Below, one piece after another: positions 43,895-51,745 of a DNA stretch of 64,000 bases. A model generated the notes under the pieces. The model did no database searches. It worked only from the letters and a program-made list of their open reading frames with translations, and was not told where the DNA came from. Source of the stretch: CAYUVF01 sp964448045. GTDB taxonomy: Bacteria > Bacteroidota > Rhodothermia > Rhodothermales > Salinibacteraceae. Within the stretch, counting starts at the first letter, position 1; each line of letters begins with the position of its first letter. The translations under genes were made by a program, and so were the position numbers. The stretch lies in NCBI GenBank assembly GCA_964448045.1, contig CAYUVF010000013.1, positions 18,669-82,668 on the forward strand. Reading direction: 5' to 3'.

Positions 43895-44905
43895 ATGGCT
43901 CAATCGTCTGATACGTACTTGCTGGATTTTGAGAAGCCGATCGTGGAGCTGGAACGCAAGCTCGACGAGATGCGCGAACTCAACCGGGAGGAGCGCCCGG
44001 ACCTGACGCAGGAGATCGAAGCGCTCGAAGAACGCGTCTCCACCCTGCGCACCTCTATCTACAGCAACCTGACGCGCTGGCAACGCGTGCAGATCGCGCG
44101 CCATCCGCAGCGGCCGTACACGCTCGACCATATCGAAGCGCTCTCCGACGGATTCGTGGAGTTGCATGGCGACCGCGCCTACGGGGACGACCGCGCCATC
44201 GTAGGCGGCATGGCAACCTTCTGCGGGGCGCGCTACGGCTACCGCGACCGCACGGTCATGTTCATTGGCCACCAGAAGGGCCGCGACACCAAAGAGCGCA
44301 AGTTTCGCCGCTTCGGCATGCCCAACCCCGAGGGCTACCGCAAATCGCTCCGGCTGATGAAGATGGCAGCCAAGTTCGGCAAGCCGGTTGTCACGCTGCT
44401 CGACACGCCGGGCGCCTATCCGGGCCTCGAAGCCGAGCAGCGCGGCCAGGCCGAGGCCATCGCGCGCAACCTGTTCGAGATGGCGCGCCTGCCGGTGCCC
44501 ATCGTCATCGTCATCATCGGCGAAGGCGCCTCCGGCGGCGCCCTCGGCATCGGCGTGGGCGACCGCGTGCTGATGCTCGAAAACGCGTGGTACTCGGTCA
44601 TCGCACCGGAGAGCTGCTCGCAGATCCTGTGGCGCTCGTGGGACTACAAGGAAGAAGCTGCCCGTGCCCTCAAGCTGACCGCGCCTGATCTCATCGAGGT
44701 CGATGTGGTTGATGAGATCGTCCCCGAACCCATCGGCGGGGCCCACCGCGATCCCGAAGCCACGTTCGAGGCCGTCGGCACGGCCATCGGCCAGGCGCTC
44801 GCCGCGCTCGAAGAGGTCGACTCCGACCAGTTGCTGGACGACCGCCTTGCCAAACTGGACCAGATCGGCGCCTATCGCCAGCAAACCGTCGAGATGAACC
44901 CGTAA
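43895..44905 (+). CDS. accA: Acetyl-CoA carboxylase carboxyltransferase subunit alpha
   Basis: About 336 residues from the ATG at 43895. An in-frame TTG at 43883 has GGAAG eight bases before it and is a real alternative start adding four residues. The N-terminus '[18 protein letters not shown]' is typical of AccA. Conserved parts include '[20 protein letters not shown]', '[11 protein letters not shown]', '[20 protein letters not shown]' and '[15 protein letters not shown]'. It transfers carboxyl from biotin-BCCP to acetyl-CoA with AccD, the first committed step of fatty acid synthesis. accD is not in this window. Confidence 0.96.
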   Translation: MAQSSDTYLLDFEKPIVELERKLDEMRELNREERPDLTQEIEALEERVSTLRTSIYSNLTRWQRVQIARHPQRPYTLDHIEALSDGFVELHGDRAYGDDRAIVGGMATFCGARYGYRDRTVMFIGHQKGRDTKERKFRRFGMPNPEGYRKSLRLMKMAAKFGKPVVTLLDTPGAYPGLEAEQRGQAEAIARNLFEMARLPVPIVIVIIGEGASGGALGIGVGDRVLMLENAWYSVIAPESCSQILWRSWDYKEEAARALKLTAPDLIEVDVVDEIVPEPIGGAHRDPEATFEAVGTAIGQALAALEEVDSDQLLDDRLAKLDQIGAYRQQTVEMNP

Positions 44906-45011
44906 GTTTGGGGTTCTGAGTCCGGGATCCTGCATTCAAAGTTTGGAAGCAGCCTCAAGATCCGCCCAGCTCCCGGCCCGGAACCGCGCCCCCACCGCTG
45001 ACCCCATCCCC

Positions 45012-45422
45012 ATGTACACCTACGAACATCAGCACCGGGTGCGCTATCGCGAGTGCGACCCCATGGGCGTCGTCTATCACACCCACTACATCGACTTTTT
45101 TGAGGCCGCGCGGACGGAAGGGCTTCGCGAACTGGGTATCGCCTATCGCGACGTAGAGGCGCGCGGCATCATCATGCCGGTGGTACAGCTCGATGTGCAG
45201 TACAAACGGCCCGCCCGCTACGACGACCTGCTCATCATCGAAACGCGCTTCGAAACCATGCCCAGCGTGCGCGTACCGATCGATTACACCGTGCGCCGCA
45301 CCGAATCCAGCAAGGCACTCGTGACCGGGCACGTCACCCTCTGCTTCATGGATGCCGAGCGCCGCCGCCCCACCCGCATCCCGGACGACCTGCACCGCAT
45401 CTTCGAACGCGCGATGGCCTGA
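45012..45422 (+). CDS. Acyl-CoA thioesterase, YbgC/4-hydroxybenzoyl-CoA thioesterase hotdog family
   Basis: A 136-residue single hotdog-fold protein. The start MYTYEHQH at 45012 is chosen because it begins just before the domain; upstream sequence is not conserved-looking. The active-site segment 'YRECDPMGVVYHTHYIDFFE' is the YbgC signature with Asp and His in place. It hydrolyses short or medium acyl-CoA or acyl-ACP thioesters. It follows accA by about 105 bases on the same strand and may be co-transcribed; both act on acyl-CoA. Confidence 0.9.
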   Translation: MYTYEHQHRVRYRECDPMGVVYHTHYIDFFEAARTEGLRELGIAYRDVEARGIIMPVVQLDVQYKRPARYDDLLIIETRFETMPSVRVPIDYTVRRTESSKALVTGHVTLCFMDAERRRPTRIPDDLHRIFERAMA

Positions 45423-45522
45423 CGGCCCCCAGGCTGATTATTTGACGGCGCGCGCCTATCTTTATCGGCGGGCTGCTTCTGCGCCCCGGCCATTCCCTTC
45501 GCCATTATGCTCCCGCGCGCCC

Positions 45523-46176
45523 ATGCTTGTTCAAGATGTGATGCAACAGCCCGTCGTGACGACGACGGCTACCGCCACGCTCTCCGAGGCCTACACCCAG
45601 ATGCGTGAGCACGACATCCGCCACCTCCCCGTGATGGAGGACGAGACGCTCGCTGGTATCCTCACCGACCGCGACATCCGCTTCGCCGTGACCCCCCTGC
45701 GCTCCTCCCCGCTTGATGCCGAGTTGCCTGTGGCCGAGGTGATGACGCACAACCCGTACACGGCCGGCCCGCTCGATCCCATCGAAGAGGCCGCCCGCCT
45801 GCTGCGCGAGAAGAAGATCGGCTGCCTGCCGGTGATGGAGGGCGACGAACTCGTGGGCATCATCACGCTGACCAACCTGCTCGATTCGATTATCCGGATG
45901 ACGGGGTTGGAAAAGCCCAGCGGGCGCCTCGCCGTGTCGCTCCCCGATACGCCCGGCCAGCTCGCCCGGCTCACCAGCACCATCGCCGAGCGCGACGTCG
46001 ACATCCGCTCGGTGCTAAGCTACTACGAGGACGAAGACATCGAGGGGCCGACGGGCGGGAAGACATCGCGCCTGCGCGTGATTCTCCGGCTCGACACGCT
46101 CAACGTCCACCCCATCGCGCGCGACCTGCGCCGCGACGGCTTCGATGTGGTCTGGCCCGTCGAGAAACCAACGTGA
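45523..46176 (+). CDS. CBS-pair plus ACT domain protein (AcuB-like)
   Basis: A 217-residue protein from the ATG at 45523 ('MLVQDVMQQPVVTT'). Two CBS motifs fill residues about 7-130 ('DIRHLPVMEDETLAGILTDRD', split by 'EVMTHNPYTA', then 'CLPVMEGDELVGIITLTNLL'). An ACT domain follows at about 140-215 ('PGQLARLTSTIAERDVDI'). This order is that of AcuB proteins, which bind adenine nucleotides and a small ligand. The next gene is AcuC-like, as in acetoin utilisation operons, though no acuA is seen. Its function here is probably regulatory. Confidence 0.85.
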   Translation: MLVQDVMQQPVVTTTATATLSEAYTQMREHDIRHLPVMEDETLAGILTDRDIRFAVTPLRSSPLDAELPVAEVMTHNPYTAGPLDPIEEAARLLREKKIGCLPVMEGDELVGIITLTNLLDSIIRMTGLEKPSGRLAVSLPDTPGQLARLTSTIAERDVDIRSVLSYYEDEDIEGPTGGKTSRLRVILRLDTLNVHPIARDLRRDGFDVVWPVEKPT

Positions 46177-46272
46177 TTCGCGTATGGGTGCACGGGACTA
46201 TTGGGCCACTTCCCACACGCCCTCCCCCACACCCCTTACGTCCTCGCCTCCTCCCATTTCTCGCGATTTGCC

Positions 46273-47406
46273 GTGTCCGTCCCCGTCGTCTACCACCCGC
46301 GCTACCAAGACTACAACTTCGGTCCCGAGCACCCCTTCAGCCCGGATCGGCTGGCTATGTTGACGGAGCTGCTGCAAGCGCTGGACTGCTGGCAGGAGCC
46401 GGTTGAGCCGCCCGTCGCCACCGTAGATGAGATGCAGGCCGTCCACGCCGAGGCCTTCGTCGAGCAGGTGCAGGCCGCCGGAGCGGGATCGCCCCGGCCC
46501 GATGCCAAGCAGTTCGGCCTCGACACCGCCGATGTGCCCGTCTTTCCCGATATGGACGCAGCCGCACGGGGGCTCGTCGGCGGTACGCTGCACGCCGCGC
46601 GCCTCATCGTGGCAGGCGACGCCACACGCGTGCTCCAACTGGGCGGCGGGCTCCATCACGCGCAGGAGCGCCTCGCCTCCGGCTTCTGCGTCTACAACGA
46701 CCTGTCCGTCGCCATCCATCATCTGCGCCAGCGCGGCTTTCGCGTGGCCTACCTCGACATCGACGTGCACCACGGCGACGGCGTCCAGTGGATCCACTAC
46801 GGCGACCCCGGCGTGCTCACGCTGAGCCTGCACGAATCGGGCCGCTATCTCTTTCCCGGCACCGGCGGCGTGCAAGAGCTCGGTGAGGACGGCGCGCGCG
46901 GCAGCGCGCTCAACGTGCCGCTGGAGCCCTTCACCGAGAACGAAAGCTACCTTGAGGTCTTCGACCGCGTCGTGCCCTACGCCCTGGACCAGTTCCAGCC
47001 CGATGTCTTCATCGTCCAGTGCGGCGCCGATGCCCACCACAGCGATCCGCTGGCCGATCTGATGCTGACCACCGACGCCTACGAGCACCTCTTCGAGCAG
47101 ATCTTCGACCTTGCCGAGACGCACACCGCAGGCCGCTGCGTGCTCACGCTCGGCGGCGGCTATCGCTTCGACGCCACCGTGCGCATCTGGGCGCTACTCT
47201 ACCTGATGGCCACCGGTCAGCCCCTGCCGGAAGCGCTTCCCGCCGACTGGCGCGCCCGCTGGCACGAGCGGCTGGAGGAGCCCATCTCCGAGACGCTGCT
47301 CGACGCGCCGCCCGACTTCGACGTCCCCCGGCACGACACCATCGAGCAGCAAAACCGCCGCGTCAGCAAGCGGCTAATGGAACTGGCCGCCCCGCTCTGG
47401 TACTGA
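46273..47406 (+). CDS. acuC: AcuC-like histone deacetylase superfamily protein
   Basis: About 377 residues from the GTG at 46273, which gives 'SVPVVYHPRYQDYNFGPEHP'; the frame stays open to a TTG at 46201 with a less natural sequence. Zn-deacetylase motifs are intact: 'GGGLHHAQERLASGFCVYND', 'LDIDVHHGDGV' and 'LGGGYRF'. AcuC removes acetyl groups from lysines, including those on acetyl-CoA synthetase. It ends 'APLWY' and its last codons lie within a repeat whose partner is found at 48116. Confidence 0.9.
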   Translation: MSVPVVYHPRYQDYNFGPEHPFSPDRLAMLTELLQALDCWQEPVEPPVATVDEMQAVHAEAFVEQVQAAGAGSPRPDAKQFGLDTADVPVFPDMDAAARGLVGGTLHAARLIVAGDATRVLQLGGGLHHAQERLASGFCVYNDLSVAIHHLRQRGFRVAYLDIDVHHGDGVQWIHYGDPGVLTLSLHESGRYLFPGTGGVQELGEDGARGSALNVPLEPFTENESYLEVFDRVVPYALDQFQPDVFIVQCGADAHHSDPLADLMLTTDAYEHLFEQIFDLAETHTAGRCVLTLGGGYRFDATVRIWALLYLMATGQPLPEALPADWRARWHERLEEPISETLLDAPPDFDVPRHDTIEQQNRRVSKRLMELAAPLWY

Positions 47407-47489
47407 CGCCTGTCATCCCAGACTCGATCTGGGATCCCCACAAGGTTGGCCCCTTTTCCAGGAAGATCCTGAGTCAAGCTCAGTATGAC
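47395..47489. repeat. Palindromic dispersed repeat, copy 1, overlapping the acuC 3-prime end
   Basis: The unit starts inside the last codons of acuC. Its first 42 bases (47395-47436) are identical to 48116-48157, and the similarity continues with few changes through the 'ggttggccccttttccagg' core. The flanks GTCATCCCAGACTCGATC and, inverted, GTCATACTGAGCTTGAC form a stem, the form of the widespread 'GTCATCCTGAGC...' type intergenic palindromes. The two copies flank the DUF433/DUF5615 pair. Confidence 0.8.
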
Positions 47490-47497
47490 AAGCGAGG

Positions 47498-47816
47498 TTA
47501 CAGCACAATGGTTTCTTTCTCTGATTTAGCCCGAGGCAGCGCCTCCCAAACGCGGCTCCAGTACTTCCCCAGATGGGACAGCGTTGCGGGATGCACAGCA
47601 AGAATCACCACTCCGATGTCATACTCATCCAGGTTTTGCTGGTGAGGCAGATTCCGATCGAGCGTGATAAATACAGAGAAGGCGGCCTTTACAGCCGCCT
47701 CCAGAAGCTCATCGTCGTCGTAGTCCGTCCACCCGAAGTAGTGTGCGGTGTTCACAGTCCTCCGGAAACTCGTCGCGCAAGCTGTGGGGAATGTTGTGAT
47801 CCAGTAGAATTTTCAC
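47498..47816 (-). pseudogene. Frameshifted DUF5615 PIN-like toxin
   Basis: Reading from a GTG at 47816 the frame gives 'KILLDHNIPHSLRDEFPED', the typical start of DUF5615 (Mut7-C/VapC-like PIN) proteins, then goes out of frame. The remainder ('NTAHYFGWTDYDDDELLEAA', 'FITLDRNLPHQQNL') is in another frame starting near 47755. One extra base around 47755-47760 explains the break. The start shares a 4-base GTGA overlap with the upstream DUF433 gene, the usual layout of this toxin-antitoxin type. Either the toxin is inactivated or the sequence has an error here. Confidence 0.8.
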
Positions 47817-48031
47817 GCGCTCACTTCCCCGGTCACAAACGTGCCGCGAAGAGCGCGCATGAACCCATGAACGAGGTCGGGATCGATATCGTACTCGCCC
47901 AGAAAGTCCTGAACGGTATGTCCTTCGTCAAGGTAGTCAAAAAGCACATAGATGGGGATCCGTGTTCCTCGAAAAACCGGAGTTCCCCCCATCTTTTGCG
48001 GATTGACCTCGATGTACCGGTTTACCTGCAT
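47813..48031 (-). CDS. DUF433 antitoxin
   Basis: A 72-residue DUF433 protein starting at the ATG at 48031 ('MQVNRYIEVNPQKMGGTPVF'), followed by 'RGTRIPIYVLFDYLDEGHT'. DUF433 proteins have a winged-helix fold and pair as antitoxins with DUF5615 PIN-like proteins, which is exactly the neighbour here. It ends with a 4-base overlap to the toxin frame. It likely binds DNA and represses the pair. The upstream in-frame extension to 48103 is not DUF433-like. Confidence 0.88.
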   Translation of the reverse strand: MQVNRYIEVNPQKMGGTPVFRGTRIPIYVLFDYLDEGHTVQDFLGEYDIDPDLVHGFMRALRGTFVTGEVSA

Positions 48032-48115
48032 GGTGATGATAACTATTGTGCAAAGTGGAGATCGTGTACCAGCGGCATGACGGGATTGTTGCCCTCCCAC
48101 CACAGGAACGGCCCC

Positions 48116-48248
48116 CTCTGGTACTGACGCCTGTCATCCCAGACTCGATCTGGGATCTCCACGAGGTTGGCCCCTTTTCCAGGGGGATCCTGACACGAGC
48201 CGAAGGTCATGCCTGTGGTGCGGATGCAATGGTCAAGCTCAGGATGAC
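48116..48248. repeat. Palindromic dispersed repeat, copy 2, with a degenerate acuC 3-prime end
   Basis: It repeats copy 1 (47395) starting with the same CTCTGGTACTGA that codes the last residues and stop of acuC, although no acuC precedes it. Partial similarity (GGAAC-GGCC-CCC) extends about 17 bases further upstream. The right arm is split by about 37 extra bases before GGTCAAGCTCAGGATGAC (48231-48248). It ends 10 bases before the rlpA stop. Confidence 0.8.
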
Positions 48249-48258
48249 GACCGGCAAA

Positions 48259-48732
48259 TCACCATGACACCCGCCGACCCGACTTTGCGGGTTCCTTTTT
48301 TACAGCCGTCGAATCCGCCGTGGCCGTGGCGTCCACCACTTCGAGTTCGACTTCCACGACGCCGGGGCCGATCATGTCGAGGTCTTCGGCGGCGGCCTTC
48401 GAGAGGTCAATAATCCGCCCGCGCACGAACGGCCCCCGATCGTTAATGCGCACGATGACCTGCTGGCCTGTCGCGCGGCGCGTCACCCGCACCCACGTCC
48501 CAAACGGCAGCGTGCGGTGGGCCGCCGTCATCGCCCACGGATCGTAAATCTCACCACTGGCCGTGGGCCGCCCAATGAACTTGCCAGCGTAGTAGCTGGC
48601 CTTGCCGGTGGCACGGCCGCCCACCTCGGCGCCCATCTGGGCCGAGCCGGCACAGGCCGCGAGGACGCCCATCAGCGCGAGCGTCACCAGCACAACCCGC
48701 GCGGATCGCATGTATCGGGAGGCATGAGACAT
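48259..48732 (-). CDS. rlpA: RlpA-like septal ring lipoprotein / lytic transglycosylase
   Basis: A 157-residue lipoprotein with lipobox LAAC (Cys about 27) and a double-psi beta-barrel domain: 'GKASYYAGKFIGRPTASGE', 'TAAHRTLPFGTWVRVT', 'VRINDRGPFVRGRIIDLSKA'. The catalytic Asp of the 'NDRGPF' motif and the conserved His are present. There is no SPOR domain, so it is the short form. It is divergent from ccmF. Confidence 0.92.
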   Translation of the reverse strand: MSHASRYMRSARVVLVTLALMGVLAACAGSAQMGAEVGGRATGKASYYAGKFIGRPTASGEIYDPWAMTAAHRTLPFGTWVRVTRRATGQQVIVRINDRGPFVRGRIIDLSKAAAEDLDMIGPGVVEVELEVVDATATADSTAVKKEPAKSGRRVSW

Positions 48733-48887
48733 GAGTCAAAGTAAAAGGTGAGCAACCCGCCGGAGGCTACAAGATACCGTGAATACAGAACTGGTGCAGG
48801 ATGGGGGCTTTACCCCGTGGAACCGGCTGATGCATATCACTTTCAAAAAACCCTACGGTCCCTTCCCGTTCCCATCCGCCGCGTCCT

Positions 48888-51419
48888 ATGCTTGGTACCG
48901 TTGGTAATCTTTTTCTACTGATCGCCTTCGTGGCGAGCGGGTGCTCGGCCTTCGCCTTCTTCCGCTCGACACAGTACAACGACGGCACCGGAAGCTGGAA
49001 ATACATCGGCCGCGGCGCCTGGTACGTGATGATCGGCGGTCTCGTCGCCGCCTCAACCGTGCTGATGTACGCCATCCTGACGCATCAGTACCAGTTTGCG
49101 TACGTCTACCAGCAGTCGTCGAACGACCTCCCCCTCCACTACCTGATTTCGACGTTCTGGGCAGGCCAGGAGGGGTCGTTCATGCTCTGGGGGCTGATGA
49201 TGTGTGGCGTGGGCGCCGCGCTCATCAAGCTGGTGAAGCCGGGCTACGAAACGGCCGTGATGACGGTCGTGAGCCTCTGCCAGCTTTTCTTACTGTCGAT
49301 GATCGTGGGGCTGCACATCGGCCCGCTGGAGATCGGCTCGTCGCCGTTTAAGACGCTGGCCGAGGCCTTTCCCGAGGCGCCCGTCTTCCAGCAAAACCCG
49401 GGCTTCGTCCCCGCCGATGGCACCGGCCTGAACGACCTGCTGCAGAACCCGTGGATGACGATCCACCCGCCGATGCTCTTCGCCGGGTTCTCGTCGATGG
49501 TCGTGCCCTTCGCCTTTGCCATTGCCGCCCTCTGGAAGAAGCGCTACACCCAGTGGGTGCGCCCGGCACTGCCGTGGACGCTCTTTGGCGTCATGATCTT
49601 GGGGGTGGGCATCGCGATGGGCGGCTACTGGGCGTACGTCACGCTCTCATTCGGCGGCTACTGGGCGTGGGATCCGGTGGAGAACTCGTCGCTTGTGCCC
49701 TGGATCATCGGCATCGCCGCCTTCCACACGATGCTCGTGCAGAAGAAGAGCGGCTCCAGCCACAAGGCCTCGCTCTTCCTGAGCATCCTGGCCTACCTGT
49801 TCGTCATCTACTCGACGTTCCTCACGCGCAGCGGCATCCTCGGCGACGTATCCGTCCACTCGTTCGTGGACCTCGGCCTCTACAACCAGCTCCTGTTGTG
49901 GATCGTTAGCCTGGGCGGGCTCGGCTTCGGGCTCTTCGCCTACCGCTACAACGAGCTGCCCGTACCCGATAAGGAGCCGCGGACACTCTCGCGCGAGTTC
50001 ATGATTTTCTCGGGGGCGATGCTCCTCTGCGCCACCGCGGCCGTCATCATTCTGGGCACGAGCGCGCCCATCTTCGGGCAGATCTTCCGCGACAATCCCT
50101 CGGCCGTACCGCTCGAATTTTACAACGAGTGGACGCTGCCGCTGGCCCTCGGCATCACGTTCCTGATCGGGCTCGGGCAGCTCTTCTGGTGGAACGCGAT
50201 GAGCGTCGAAAACATCAACCGCGTCCTGCTGAAACCCGTGGCGCTGGCCACCGCCTGCACGCTGGGCGTGCTCCTGCTGACGCCCTTCGCCGAGCAGTCG
50301 GTGCTGCTGCCGGCGTCCTCCGCCGCCGAAACGGTCCGCGGCGCCGAAGCCGGGCTCGCCAGCGGCCTCGCCGCCTTCTGGTCGATGTATGGCCAGGGCC
50401 TGCAGCTGCTCCTGCTCACCTTCCTGGGCTTCTTCGCGCTCTTTGGCAACGGCATCGTGCTCTGGCGCATCGGCCGCGGCAACCTGCGGATGGCGGGCGG
50501 CGCCCTCACCCACATCGGCTTCGCCATCCTCATCCTCGGCATCATCGCGTCGAGCGGCTTCAGCAAAGCCCTCCCGCTGATCGGCGAGCCCCGTCAGCAG
50601 ACCACCGCCGATCAGCAGGGCCGGGAGAACTTCATCCTGGCGAAAGGCCAGACGCGCACCATCAACGGCTATGAGGTCACGTACGTCGAGAAGACAACGA
50701 CCGACCGCGGGCGCGGGCAGTACATCCTCGATTTCCGGACGCCCAACGGCCGCAGCTTCACGATGGAACCGGTCGCCTACGAGGGCAAGAACGGGCAGTG
50801 GTTCCTCCACCCCGATGTGAAGCCATTCATCGAGAAAGACATCTTCACCGCTGTCACGCCTCGCGAAGCTACTGGCGTCGACGAAGAGGGCGGGCCGCTG
50901 GGCGGCGAGATTCAACTCGCGCGCGGCGACTCCACCGTGCTGGGCGACGATCAGTTTGCGCTGGCATTTGAGCGCTTCAGCGTGATCGAGTCGCCGCAGG
51001 GCATGCCGGGCTCCGAAGACAACGTGCCCGAAGCTCTCAAGTCGCAAGTGCCCGACGACGCGCAGATGGCCGTCGCCGCCGTCCTGAAAGCGACCAATTT
51101 GCAAAGCGGCGAGACGCGGACGCTCAAGCCCGTCTACGTCATCATGAACGACCGCACCACCCAGTTCATCGAAACGCGGGTGCAGGACTGGAACCTGAAG
51201 GTGAGCTTCACCAAGATGAACGTAAACGACGGCAAGGTGAACCTCGCCATCGAAGGCGTCGACGTGATGCCCAAGGACTGGGTCGTGGTGCAGGCATACG
51301 CTAAACCGCTCATCAGCCTCGTCTGGATTGGCATCATCGTCCTCACCATCGGCTTCATTGTGTCCATTGTGCGGCGCGCGCAGGACGTCCGGTTCAACAT
51401 GAACCGATCGCAGGCATAA
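48888..51419 (+). CDS. ccmF: Cytochrome c-type biogenesis protein CcmF (long form)
   Basis: An 843-residue polytopic protein of the CcmF/CcsA heme-handling family. The WWD heme-binding motif reads 'GGYWAWDPVENSSLVPW' at about residue 254. Other family parts are 'WAGQEGSFMLWGLMM' near 98, 'WMTIHPPMLFAGF' near 190 and 'YSTFLTRSGILGDVSVHSF' near 307. It delivers heme for covalent attachment to apocytochrome c. It is about 190 residues longer than Escherichia coli CcmF because of an extended C-terminal periplasmic domain (about 570-800) before the last membrane helix. Other ccm genes are not in this window. Confidence 0.93.
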   Translation: MLGTVGNLFLLIAFVASGCSAFAFFRSTQYNDGTGSWKYIGRGAWYVMIGGLVAASTVLMYAILTHQYQFAYVYQQSSNDLPLHYLISTFWAGQEGSFMLWGLMMCGVGAALIKLVKPGYETAVMTVVSLCQLFLLSMIVGLHIGPLEIGSSPFKTLAEAFPEAPVFQQNPGFVPADGTGLNDLLQNPWMTIHPPMLFAGFSSMVVPFAFAIAALWKKRYTQWVRPALPWTLFGVMILGVGIAMGGYWAYVTLSFGGYWAWDPVENSSLVPWIIGIAAFHTMLVQKKSGSSHKASLFLSILAYLFVIYSTFLTRSGILGDVSVHSFVDLGLYNQLLLWIVSLGGLGFGLFAYRYNELPVPDKEPRTLSREFMIFSGAMLLCATAAVIILGTSAPIFGQIFRDNPSAVPLEFYNEWTLPLALGITFLIGLGQLFWWNAMSVENINRVLLKPVALATACTLGVLLLTPFAEQSVLLPASSAAETVRGAEAGLASGLAAFWSMYGQGLQLLLLTFLGFFALFGNGIVLWRIGRGNLRMAGGALTHIGFAILILGIIASSGFSKALPLIGEPRQQTTADQQGRENFILAKGQTRTINGYEVTYVEKTTTDRGRGQYILDFRTPNGRSFTMEPVAYEGKNGQWFLHPDVKPFIEKDIFTAVTPREATGVDEEGGPLGGEIQLARGDSTVLGDDQFALAFERFSVIESPQGMPGSEDNVPEALKSQVPDDAQMAVAAVLKATNLQSGETRTLKPVYVIMNDRTTQFIETRVQDWNLKVSFTKMNVNDGKVNLAIEGVDVMPKDWVVVQAYAKPLISLVWIGIIVLTIGFIVSIVRRAQDVRFNMNRSQA

Positions 51420-51459
51420 TCCCGCCGAGCGCCGCCAATCGGGATTTGTCGACCCAAAC

Positions 51460-51488
51460 TTGACAGCCTGATCCGCGTCCCGTATGCT
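51460..51488 (+). promoter_or_regulatory. Sigma-70-like promoter for the aromatic leader and DAHP synthase
   Basis: A perfect TTGACA (51460-51465) is separated by exactly 17 bases from TATGCT (51483-51488). The expected transcription start is near 51495, only a few bases before the leader ATG at 51499, so the leader peptide mRNA would be nearly leaderless. Confidence 0.75.
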
Positions 51489-51498
51489 GTGTAGCGTT

Positions 51499-51639
51499 AT
51501 GTCACACGCCACGCCCCACTTGCTGGTATCCGCTTCGGCGGACGGACGCGCCCCCGCTGCGCGCCAGGCGTTCTATCTCTATACCTATTTTTATTTTTAT
51601 TTTTCCGGCTCCGACCCCCAGCCAGCGCATGTGACATAG
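51499..51639 (+). CDS. Phe/Tyr-rich leader peptide of the aromatic attenuator
   Basis: A 46-codon ORF ending in TAG at 51637, lying between the promoter and the chorismate mutase-DAHP synthase gene. Codons 25-35 (51571-51603) read FYLYTYFYFYF: nine of eleven are Phe (4) or Tyr (5), using mainly UUU and UAU. This run is what a ribosome would stall on when charged tRNA-Phe or tRNA-Tyr is scarce. It is followed by alternative RNA structures ending in a terminator. The rest of the peptide is Ala/Pro/Ser-rich and unremarkable. There is no SD; start may be leaderless. Confidence 0.8.
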   Translation: MSHATPHLLVSASADGRAPAARQAFYLYTYFYFYFSGSDPQPAHVT

Positions 51640-51706
51640 CAGTCCTCTGACTCGTACAGACTTGCTTTCCGAAACCCGCTGGCTGCAAAGCCGGCGGGTT
51701 TTTTTT
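51605..51706 (+). promoter_or_regulatory. Transcription attenuator: antiterminator and terminator alternatives
   Basis: CAGCCAGCG at 51619-51627 is the exact complement of CGCTGGCTG at 51677-51685, which is most of the 5-prime arm of the terminator. In addition CCGGCT at 51605-51610 can pair with AGCCGG at 51689-51694 of the 3-prime arm. A ribosome stalled on the aromatic codons leaves 51619-51627 free to form the antiterminator; a ribosome reaching the stop at 51637 covers it and lets the terminator form. This predicts read-through when Phe or Tyr is low. Confidence 0.8.
51674..51706 (+). terminator. Rho-independent terminator in the aromatic leader
   Basis: ACCCGCTGGCT (51674-51684), loop GCAA, AGCCGGCGGGT (51689-51699) form an 11-bp stem with one G-U pair, followed by eight Ts (51699-51706). 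It lies 40 bases before the coding sequence start at 51746, so it would stop transcription before the gene unless antitermination occurs. Confidence 0.92.
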
Positions 51707-51745
51707 GTTGCCTCCACCCGCCCTTTCACCCGGACCCCCTGACCG

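Noticed and set aside
43688..44935. 415-codon minus-strand ORF opposite accA
   Set aside because: accA has full family conservation on the plus strand; the antisense translation has no domain.
49647..51512. Long minus-strand ORF opposite ccmF
   Set aside because: Antisense shadow; the translation is rich in Glu/Arg/Ala low complexity with no family, and ccmF on the other strand is certain.
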